Origin: Alphaproteobacteria bacterium
GTDB taxonomy: Bacteria > Pseudomonadota > Alphaproteobacteria > Rhodospirillales > 2-02-FULL-58-16
Direction of reading: 5' to 3'
Assembly (NCBI GenBank): GCA_024278615.1
Contig: JAJRSS010000251.1
Location: forward strand, 1 to 37,225
Length of the DNA stretch: 37,225 nucleotides
Numbering within the stretch: the first letter of the stretch is position 1; every line of letters starts with the position of its first letter. The notes under the pieces were generated by a model. It had not been told where the DNA came from. It ran no database searches and saw only the letters and a list, made by a program, of their open reading frames with translations. This document shows, piece after piece, positions 30,080 through 37,225 of the stretch. A program made the position numbers and the translations under genes.

Positions 30080-30721
30080 ATGATGTTCAAGGTTGAGAAA
30101 TTGGTTGCCGTGGTGGCATTGGCGGCGGTGCTGGGAGCCACGGGTTGCGCCAACACGGTGATTTCCGAGGCCACCCAGGCGGCCTGGGAGGACCGGCTGG
30201 CCGAGGACCAGATCGTTGATATGAAGATCAAGTACGGCATCGTCAAGCGCTGGTCGGGCCGCGACAAGAACCTGCTTGTCTACGTAAACGCCGACGTTTG
30301 GGAACAGCGGGTGATGCTCACCGGCGTCCTGGACAACACCAAGGAGCGCACCGCTGTTGTCGCGCTCGCCAACCAGGACAAGCGCATCAAGATCATCCAC
30401 AGCATGATCCAGATCGTCACCGCGGAGCAAAAGGAACTACGGCGCAAACAGGCGGAAAACAAGGACAGCGGGGAAAAAAGCGGCTTCGGGCAGGCGGTCA
30501 GCGACTTCTGGATCGAAACCAAGATCAAGGCCAAGCTTTTGACCAAGTCGGGGATCACGTCGGTCAACTACCGCTGGCGCTCCGTACTTAACAAGATTTA
30601 TATCATCGGCCGGGCCAAGAGCAGCAAGGAACTGGATGACGTGCTGGACATCGTTCGCCAGACGGAGGGCGTGAAGAGCATCAAGCACTTCGTTCGGATC
30701 ATACCGGTGGCCGGTTCCTGA
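30080..30721 (+). CDS. BON-domain lipoprotein (OsmY/DolP-like)
   Basis: Lipobox LAAVLGATGCAN; BON-like segments (VYVNADVWEQRVMLTGVLDNTKER; INKIYIIGRAKSSKELDDVLDIVRQTEGVKSIKHFVRI region). Confidence 0.82.
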   Translation: MMFKVEKLVAVVALAAVLGATGCANTVISEATQAAWEDRLAEDQIVDMKIKYGIVKRWSGRDKNLLVYVNADVWEQRVMLTGVLDNTKERTAVVALANQDKRIKIIHSMIQIVTAEQKELRRKQAENKDSGEKSGFGQAVSDFWIETKIKAKLLTKSGITSVNYRWRSVLNKIYIIGRAKSSKELDDVLDIVRQTEGVKSIKHFVRIIPVAGS

Positions 30722-30796
30722 TTCCCTGACGCCGATTGCCGAAGCCGGCTTCCCTGTTCGGTGATCGGCGCGGCCAGGTTTTGGTGCGCGGAGACC

Positions 30797-32320
30797 ATGA
30801 CTGAAAACCTGTACCGATTGTTCCAGCGAAGGTTTCCCGAAGACCGCAGCCGGACGTTCATGGAAACCCCCGATGGCGCCGTTTACACCTATGGTGACCT
30901 GGAAGGGCTTAGCGGCGCCTATGCCCGCCTGCTTTCCGGCCTGGGCGTCGCCGCCGGGGACCGGGTGGCGGTGCAGGTGGAAAAATCACCCCAGGCCGTA
31001 TTCCTATATCTGGCCTGCATGCGCCTGGGCGCGGTCTATCTGCCCCTCAACACCGCTTATCGCCGGGAGGAAATTTCCTATTTCCTGGCCGACGCCGAAC
31101 CCCGGGTGGTGGTTGTCGCCCCCGAGCGCCAAGCGGAAGTCAACGGCCTGATCGCCGGTGGCCGGTGGTGTGTTCGCCACGTGCTGACCCTGGCCGGGAA
31201 CGGGGACGGCAGCCTGGCGGAACAAAGCGGCGCCGCCGAGCCCGGCTATCCGATCGCCCCCTCCACCGCCGACGACTTGGCGGCCCTGCTCTACACCTCG
31301 GGCACCACCGGGCGCTCCAAGGGCGCCATGCTGACCCACGGCAACCTGGGCTCCAACGCCCTGATGCTGCACCGCCTGTGGGGTTGGCGGCCCGGCGACG
31401 TCATGCTTCATGCGCTGCCCCTCTTCCACACCCATGGCCTGTTCGTGGCTATCAACTGCGTGCTGCTCAACGGTTCGGGCATGCTGTTCCTGCCCCGTTT
31501 CGACGCGGCTGATGTGGTCCGACTGTTGCCCCGAGCCACCGTCTTCATGGGCGTTCCCACCTTTTACACCCGGCTGCTGGACAGCCCGGAGTTGACCGAA
31601 GAGGCTTGCCGGAACATGAGGCTGTTCACTTGCGGTTCCGCGCCCCTGCCGGAACGGACTTTCGAGGACTTCCGTCAGCGCACCGGCCACCGTATTCTTG
31701 AACGCTACGGCATGACCGAAACCGGCATGAATACGTCCAACCCCCTGGATGGGGAGCGCATTGCCGGCACCGTGGGCCTGCCCCTGCCCGGTGTGGAGGT
31801 GCGAATCGCCGATGGCGAGGGCCATCCGGTCACCCAAGGCGAGACGGGCATGTTGGAGGTTCGCGGGCCTAACGTCTTCAAGGGCTACTGGCGCATGCCG
31901 GAAAAAACGGCGGACGAAGTTCGTCCCGACGGCTTCTTTATTACCGGCGACTTGGCCCGCGTTGACGAAAAGGGCTATGTCTCCATCGTCGGGCGGGGCA
32001 AGGACCTGATTATTTCAGGCGGTTTCAACGTCTATCCCAAGGAGGTGGAACTGGCCATCGACGGCCTGGACGGGGTGGAGGAATCCGCCGTTATCGGCAT
32101 ACCCCACAAGGACTTTGGCGAGGCCGTCACCGCCGTGGTCAAGCGGGCGTCCGGACGTGGCGGGGTTACGGAAAAAGCCGTCATCACCGCCCTGAAGGAG
32201 AAAATGGCCGCCTACAAGGTGCCCAAGGCGGTCCATTTCGTCGAAGAACTGCCACGTAATTCCATGGGCAAGGTGCAAAAAAACCAGCTCCGGGAGCAAT
32301 TCGGAGATTCCCAAAGATAA
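30797..32320 (+). CDS. matB: Malonyl-CoA synthetase-like acyl-CoA synthetase (MatB-like)
   Basis: AMP-binding signature LLYTSGTTGRSKGAMLTHGNL; VPTFYTRLL, RYGMTETGMNTSNPLDGERIAGTVGLPLPGVEVRI and C-terminal GKDLIISGGFNVYPKEVE resemble MatB. Substrate not provable from sequence alone. Confidence 0.82.
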   Translation: MTENLYRLFQRRFPEDRSRTFMETPDGAVYTYGDLEGLSGAYARLLSGLGVAAGDRVAVQVEKSPQAVFLYLACMRLGAVYLPLNTAYRREEISYFLADAEPRVVVVAPERQAEVNGLIAGGRWCVRHVLTLAGNGDGSLAEQSGAAEPGYPIAPSTADDLAALLYTSGTTGRSKGAMLTHGNLGSNALMLHRLWGWRPGDVMLHALPLFHTHGLFVAINCVLLNGSGMLFLPRFDAADVVRLLPRATVFMGVPTFYTRLLDSPELTEEACRNMRLFTCGSAPLPERTFEDFRQRTGHRILERYGMTETGMNTSNPLDGERIAGTVGLPLPGVEVRIADGEGHPVTQGETGMLEVRGPNVFKGYWRMPEKTADEVRPDGFFITGDLARVDEKGYVSIVGRGKDLIISGGFNVYPKEVELAIDGLDGVEESAVIGIPHKDFGEAVTAVVKRASGRGGVTEKAVITALKEKMAAYKVPKAVHFVEELPRNSMGKVQKNQLREQFGDSQR

Positions 32321-32519
32321 TATTTCGGATTAAAAATAGCGTATAACTATAAGATATCACGTAATATTCTTTCCCAATTTGTTTCATTGATGTTGCCTGT
32401 AAGGGTTGCTTCGGGTTTCTTTCCTTCACTGTAGGAAGAACATTGTCTTTCAGCGGGATATTGCATCGCCGCCCCCGCCGTGGTGAACATAGCCCGTTGA
32501 GAACCAGCAAGGTGCGGCC

Positions 32520-33749
32520 ATGCCCGTTGATATCGACCAAATCCGCCAGGCGAGGGAGTTGATCCATGGCCAGGTCGTGCGAACGCCCAGTGTCTGTTCC
32601 TACGTCCTTTCCTCACTCAGCGGCGCCGACGTGGTGCTCAAACTGGAAAGCATGCAGGTCACCGGGTCTTTCAAGCCCCGGGGCGCACTGGTTCGCCTGC
32701 TGAGCCTGGATGAAGGAGCCCGGAAAAAAGGCGTCATCGCCGCATCGGCCGGCAACCACGCCCAGGGGGTGGCCTATCACGCCCAGCGGCTGGGCATTCC
32801 GGCAACCATCGTCATGCCCACCGGCACTCCTTTCACCAAGGTCGGACGTACCGAAGGGCTGGGCGCCAAGGTGATCCTTCACGGGGAAAACCTGGCCGAT
32901 TCCCGGGACCACGCGGTTGAAATCTGCGCCGCCCAGGACCTCCGGTTCATCCATCCTTACGACGATGAGAAAATCATCGCCGGCCAGGGAACCGTCGGGC
33001 TGGAAATGCTGGACGATGACCCGGACCTGGATGTGATCATCGTTCCCATCGGCGGCGGCGGCCTGATTAGCGGCATCGCCACCGCCGTCAAGGCCCTGAA
33101 ACCGGGCATCGAGATCGTTGGCGCCGAAGCCTCCCTCTACCCCTCCATGAACCAGGCATTGTCCGGCAAGGAAGTGAGCTGCGGCGGCCAAACCGTGGCC
33201 GACGGCATCGCCGTCAAGGTTCCCGGCGAACTGACCCGCCCCATCGTCAAGGAATTGGTGTCCGAAGTGTTGCTGGCCAGCGAAACCTGCCTGGAGCACG
33301 CCCTTCAAGCCTATTTGGAAGCACAGCGCCTGGTGGTCGAAGGAGCGGGCGCGGCGTCCCTGGCGGTGCTGCTGGAAAACAAGGCGCGGTTCGCCGGCAA
33401 GAAAGTGGGGCTTGTGGTTTCCGGCGGCAATATCGATTCCCGCCTGCTGTCGTCCATTCTGATGCGGGGACTGGTCCGTGAAGGGCGGCTGGTCCGCCTG
33501 CGGGTCGGCATAACCGACGCCCCCGGTGTCCTGGCCAGGGTAACGGGCCTGATCGGCGACAGCGGCGGCAACATCGTCGAGGTCTATCATCAGCGCCTGT
33601 ACTACGATATCCCGGTCAAGCAGGCAGAGGTGGACGTGGTGATTGAAACCCAGGACGTAAACCACCTGAACCAGATCGTGGAGAAGCTGAAGGACGGCGG
33701 CTTCCCGACCCGCCTTCTTGGCGCCACTTCCACCGATTCGCCGGGCTGA
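32520..33749 (+). CDS. Threonine ammonia-lyase with C-terminal ACT-like domain
   Basis: 409 aa; PLP motif [42 protein letters not shown]-terminal ACT-like [33 protein letters not shown]. Confidence 0.94.
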   Translation: MPVDIDQIRQARELIHGQVVRTPSVCSYVLSSLSGADVVLKLESMQVTGSFKPRGALVRLLSLDEGARKKGVIAASAGNHAQGVAYHAQRLGIPATIVMPTGTPFTKVGRTEGLGAKVILHGENLADSRDHAVEICAAQDLRFIHPYDDEKIIAGQGTVGLEMLDDDPDLDVIIVPIGGGGLISGIATAVKALKPGIEIVGAEASLYPSMNQALSGKEVSCGGQTVADGIAVKVPGELTRPIVKELVSEVLLASETCLEHALQAYLEAQRLVVEGAGAASLAVLLENKARFAGKKVGLVVSGGNIDSRLLSSILMRGLVREGRLVRLRVGITDAPGVLARVTGLIGDSGGNIVEVYHQRLYYDIPVKQAEVDVVIETQDVNHLNQIVEKLKDGGFPTRLLGATSTDSPG

Positions 33750-33807
33750 TTACCCGCCTTGGAGACCGACCAATGCCCCTGATTACCTTTGTGAGGAGTT
33801 CTGTTTC

Positions 33808-34290
33808 GTGACCCCTTGTCCCTGCGGCTCCGGCGTGAATTTGGACGGTTGCTGCGGCCCCATTATCGCCGGAAAGCCGGCGCCGACCGCCGAAGCCTTG
33901 CTGCGTTCCCGTTACACGGCGTTCGTTCAGGGTGATGTCGGTTACCTGGCCGACACCCTGACCCCCGGCATGCGCGCGGACTTCGACCAAATCGAAGCCG
34001 AAAGCACGGCCGAAGATGCCCAATGGCAAGGCCTGGAGGTACGCACCGTTACCGGCGGCGGCGAGGCGGATGAAACCGGGACCATCGAATTTGTCGCCCG
34101 TTTCAAGTTGCGTGACCAGCAACGGCTGCACCATGAACTGGCCTCTTTCCGCCGCGAGGACGGGCGGTGGTTTTGCGCCGGGGCGGAAGTGAACCCGAAA
34201 GGACCGCCCAGGCAGGTGATCAAGGTGGGGCGCAACGAATCCTGCCCCTGCGGGTCAGGCCGGAAATTCAAAAAATGCTGCGGTGGTTGA
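33808..34290 (+). CDS. YchJ-like protein with N- and C-terminal SEC-C motifs
   Basis: [19 protein letters not shown]...[24 protein letters not shown] at the N-terminus and [18 protein letters not shown] at the C-terminus. GTG start at 33808 with GAGGAG upstream. Confidence 0.9.
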   Translation: MTPCPCGSGVNLDGCCGPIIAGKPAPTAEALLRSRYTAFVQGDVGYLADTLTPGMRADFDQIEAESTAEDAQWQGLEVRTVTGGGEADETGTIEFVARFKLRDQQRLHHELASFRREDGRWFCAGAEVNPKGPPRQVIKVGRNESCPCGSGRKFKKCCGG

Positions 34291-34348
34291 ACGCTCCTTG
34301 GGGCGGGGGACGCGCCAACCGCCCGCGCCAATCCTTGGGGACAACCTG

Positions 34349-35110
34349 ATGGAACGGCGGTTCCACTGCACCGCCTGCGGCAAGTGCTGTTACGGCTGGC
34401 TGCCCCTGACCCTGGACGACGCCCTGGCTCATGCGGGGCGCTTTCCCCTGGCGATGATCCTTTCTACCGTGCGTCAGGGCGCCAAGGCCTACGAGATTAC
34501 CGCCCGCCTGGGAACAACGGTGACGATTGGAAGGCGCAAGCGAGTGGCGGTGCGGGCCGCGCCCACCGCTTACATCCCGCCGTCTTTTTCCTGTCCGGCG
34601 CTCGCCTCCGATGGCCGCTGCGCCATTCATCGGGATAAGCCGGTCCGCTGCCGGACCATGCCTTTTTCGGCCTATCAGGAAGAACGGGACCAGGACAAAT
34701 TGCTGGTCCCCCGCAAGGGGTGGGAATGTGATACTTCGCCCGAAGCGCCAGCTGTGTACCGGGACAAGGGCGTTATTGACCGGCAAGACTTCGACCGTGA
34801 GCGCCGCGTCCTGACGGAACAGGCGTCCATCCTGGGCGCCTACACCAATGGCCTGATGGCGAACGCCCCCAACGTGGCGGCGGCGGTGACACGCGCGGCG
34901 GGAAAAAAGGGGGGAGGACACGTGATCCTCAAATTCACCACCATCCTTTCCCGGATCGAGCAGGCTGACGTCGCCGGCTTCTGCGAAAAACAGCTTCCGG
35001 TATTGAAGAATTTTGCCGGCCGATCGGCGGAAAATCCGCAGGTCGAAGAATACCACCAATTCTACCGCGACGCGGCGGCGGCCATGGAGCGCTTTCTCCA
35101 GCGTTGTTAA
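34349..35110 (+). CDS. YkgJ-family cysteine-cluster protein (putative Zn/Fe-binding)
   Basis: MERRFHCTACGKCCYGWLPLTLDDA...FSCPALASDGRCAIHRDKPVRCRTMPFSAY: CxxCGxCC...C...C...C pattern of the family. Confidence 0.85.
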   Translation: MERRFHCTACGKCCYGWLPLTLDDALAHAGRFPLAMILSTVRQGAKAYEITARLGTTVTIGRRKRVAVRAAPTAYIPPSFSCPALASDGRCAIHRDKPVRCRTMPFSAYQEERDQDKLLVPRKGWECDTSPEAPAVYRDKGVIDRQDFDRERRVLTEQASILGAYTNGLMANAPNVAAAVTRAAGKKGGGHVILKFTTILSRIEQADVAGFCEKQLPVLKNFAGRSAENPQVEEYHQFYRDAAAAMERFLQRC

Positions 35111-35318
35111 CCGGGCGCAGCCGGCCCATTAAAACCGAATAAATTCAAATAATTAAAGTGCGATCAGAATTGTTCGCCTGGCTTTTGGCGGGCCTCCCCA
35201 ATCTGCAAAAAAAGGAAACGCGACTGGGTGGGGAACTTCCGTTCGCTGTAAAGGGGCCTCGCTCGGGCGCGCCAACAAAGGGTTTCCGCAAGGAAAAGAG
35301 GACCTCTGTTAACGAATA

Positions 35319-35333
35319 ATGAATTGTATTCAT
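35319..35333. repeat. Inverted repeat ATGAAT-TGT-ATTCAT upstream of motA
   Basis: Perfect 6-bp arms with a 3-nt centre, about 130 bp before the motA start. Confidence 0.55.
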
Positions 35334-35349
35334 CAACTATGTTTGACTT

Positions 35350-35379
35350 GTCCCAGGGAACCCTTTTCTTCCCTGGGAC
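35350..35379. repeat. Strong hairpin GTCCCAGGGAA-N8-TTCCCTGGGAC upstream of motA
   Basis: Perfect 11-bp inverted repeat with 8-nt loop; no U tract on either strand. Confidence 0.75.
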
Positions 35380-35462
35380 GGCGAAATATAGCGTCAAGGT
35401 GCATGAAGACAGTGCGTCAAAAACTCACTCCCCTTTCCCAATCGGGCGGTTGAGGACTTCGG

Positions 35463-36326
35463 ATGTTCGCAATTATCGGTATTGTCGTTGTCGCCGCCAG
35501 CGTTCTTGGCGGGTATGTGGGGGCGGGCGGCCATCTCGACGTACTTTGGCAGCCCATGGAATTTGTCATTATCCTTGGCGCCGGCATCGGTTCCTTTCTG
35601 CTCGGCAACCCCAAAAAAGTGATCTCCGGCGCCATTGGGTCCTTAAAACTTGTCTTCTCGGGCTCCCGCTTTACCAAGGATCATTACCTGGAACTATTGG
35701 GTTTGCTTTTTTCCCTGTTCAAGCTGGCCAAGACCAAGGGAGACCTGGCCCTGGAAAGCCATGTGGAAACGCCGGATGAAAGCACCATTTTCCAGAATTT
35801 CCAGTCCGTCTTCAATGCCCACGGAGCGGTGGAATTTCTTTGCGATTACCTTCGGTTACTGACCCTGGGCACGACAAACTCCTATGAAATGGAAACGGTC
35901 ATGGAAGAGGAGTTAAATGTCCATCACGAAGAATTGCACGATATCTCAAGTGCGGTGGTCAATCTGGCCGATGCCTTTCCGGCGCTGGGCATTGTCGCCG
36001 CCGTGCTTGGCGTTATTCACACCATGGGATCCATTACAGAACCTCCCGAAATCCTGGGCGGTCTGATCGGCGGCGCCCTGGTTGGTACATTTTTCGGAAT
36101 TCTGGTTTCCTATGGCTTCGGTTCACCCATAGGAAACGCCATGGGAAAAGCCTTCAATGAAGAGGCTAGGTACATGCAGTGCATCAAGGTCGCGATTATC
36201 GCCCACATGCAGGGTTACGCGCCCCAGGTTTCCGTTGAATTCGCCCGCAAAACCCTGACCCATAACGTTCGCCCCACCTTTATGGAAACCGAAGAGATGA
36301 TCCAGAACCTGGGCTCTTTGGGTTAA
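35463..36326 (+). CDS. motA: Flagellar motor stator protein MotA
   Basis: 287 aa; MotA motifs (GGYVGAGGHLDVLWQPMEFVIILGAGIGSFL, DAFPALGIVAAVLGVIHTMGSI, GGALVGTFFGILVSYGF). Confidence 0.96.
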   Translation: MFAIIGIVVVAASVLGGYVGAGGHLDVLWQPMEFVIILGAGIGSFLLGNPKKVISGAIGSLKLVFSGSRFTKDHYLELLGLLFSLFKLAKTKGDLALESHVETPDESTIFQNFQSVFNAHGAVEFLCDYLRLLTLGTTNSYEMETVMEEELNVHHEELHDISSAVVNLADAFPALGIVAAVLGVIHTMGSITEPPEILGGLIGGALVGTFFGILVSYGFGSPIGNAMGKAFNEEARYMQCIKVAIIAHMQGYAPQVSVEFARKTLTHNVRPTFMETEEMIQNLGSLG

Positions 36327-36329
36327 CCC

Positions 36330-37225
36330 ATGGCTGAGGCAGCCTCCAAACAACCGATCATCATCAAGAAAATCGTCAAGGGCGGCGCCGGCCACCACGG
36401 CGGCGCCTGGAAGGTGGCCTACGCTGACTTCGTTACGGCGATGATGGCCTTCTTTCTTCTGTTATGGCTGTTGAACGCGGTTACCGAAGAACAACTATCG
36501 GGCATTTCCAATTACTTTTCACCGGTTACCGTATCCGACCAGACCAGCGGCGCCGGCGATATTCTCGCCGGCAGGACTCTCGCCGAATCCGGTGCGATGC
36601 AGAACGTCCGCGCCCAACCGTCCGTGTCTATCGACCTTCCCCCCCCTGATTTCAGTAAAAAAAGCGACGACGAAACCGATACGAAAAAGGAAGAAATGAC
36701 CGAGGAGGAAAAGATCGAGAAATGGCGCAGCGAGCATGAGAAACAGCAGTTCAATGAAGCGGAAGATACCCTGCGCCAAGCCATCGAAAACGTGCCCCAA
36801 CTAAAGCAGCTTTCATCCAGCCTGCTGATCAACACCATGGAGGAAGGCTTGCGTATCCAGATCGTCGATCAGGAAGGGTTGGCCATGTTCCCCCGGGGCA
36901 GCGCCAAAATGTATGCCCATACCCGCAAGGTGATTGAACTGGTCGCCAAGGTGATTTCGGAAATGCCGCAAAACCTTGCCATTTCCGGCTTCACTGACGC
37001 CACCAAATATACCGGCAGGAGCGATTACAGCAACTGGGAGTTGTCTGCCGATCGGGCAAACGCTACCCGGCGTGTCCTTCTGGAAGAGGGCTTCCCCCCG
37101 GACAGGATTATCCGGGTGGTCGGCAGGGCGGAAACCGATCCACTGCTGCCGGAGGATCCGAACAACGCGAAAAACCGGCGCATATCCCTGGTTCTGTTGC
37201 GGGGAACGGGTAAACAGGAATCCCC
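36330..37225 (+). CDS. motB: Flagellar motor protein MotB (truncated by the window end)
   Basis: Translation from ATG 36330: MAEAASKQPIIIKKIVKGGAGHHGGAWKVAYADFVTAMMAFFLLLWLLNAV..., then OmpA-like peptidoglycan-binding domain (SGFTDATKY...WELSADRANATRRVL...GRAETDPLLPEDPNNAKNRRISLVLLR). No stop before 37225. Confidence 0.96.
   Translation, partial: MAEAASKQPIIIKKIVKGGAGHHGGAWKVAYADFVTAMMAFFLLLWLLNAVTEEQLSGISNYFSPVTVSDQTSGAGDILAGRTLAESGAMQNVRAQPSVSIDLPPPDFSKKSDDETDTKKEEMTEEEKIEKWRSEHEKQQFNEAEDTLRQAIENVPQLKQLSSSLLINTMEEGLRIQIVDQEGLAMFPRGSAKMYAHTRKVIELVAKVISEMPQNLAISGFTDATKYTGRSDYSNWELSADRANATRRVLLEEGFPPDRIIRVVGRAETDPLLPEDPNNAKNRRISLVLLRGTGKQES

Noticed and set aside
32321-32519. Attenuator leader peptide upstream of threonine ammonia-lyase
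   Set aside because: No short ORF with Ile/Leu/Val/Thr-rich codons and no terminator/antiterminator pair; only weak small hairpins.

Overview
The window looks like an alphaproteobacterial chromosome segment (Rhodospirillales-like by gene content and order; this is inference). It is high-GC, densely packed and mostly housekeeping. In order: tRNA-Pro(GGG); MerR regulator, ihfA, fabH, plsX, rpmF, DUF177/YceD, cytochrome bc1 chaperone; divergent bamE-like lipoprotein; hppA (H+-PPase); a minus-strand run rpiB-glyA-nrdR-ribD-ribE-ribBX-ribH-nusB-thiL-FliL-like; MucR/Ros regulator; an IS3-like remnant; a branched-chain amino-acid ABC transporter set (livG-F-H-M and livK); icmF (fused isobutyryl-CoA mutase); hemB; an orphan cheW; Sel1-repeat protein; alpha/beta hydrolase; BON lipoprotein; matB-like malonyl-CoA synthetase; threonine ammonia-lyase; YchJ-like SEC-C protein; YkgJ-like Cys-cluster protein; motA and a truncated motB. 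I found no CRISPR array, prophage, defence island or biosynthetic cluster, and no convincing undescribed multi-gene system. The best second-look items are: a perfect 22-bp palindrome upstream of icmF (candidate BCAA-catabolism operator); a MucR/Ros protein that appears to lack most zinc ligands, with an inverted repeat just upstream of its start; a RibB fused to a GTP-cyclohydrolase-II-like domain without the catalytic zinc cysteines; a small membrane ORF overlapping livG; a hairpin-rich stretch after tRNA-Pro; and palindromes upstream of motA. All calls are from reading the sequence and ORF track; no searches were run.
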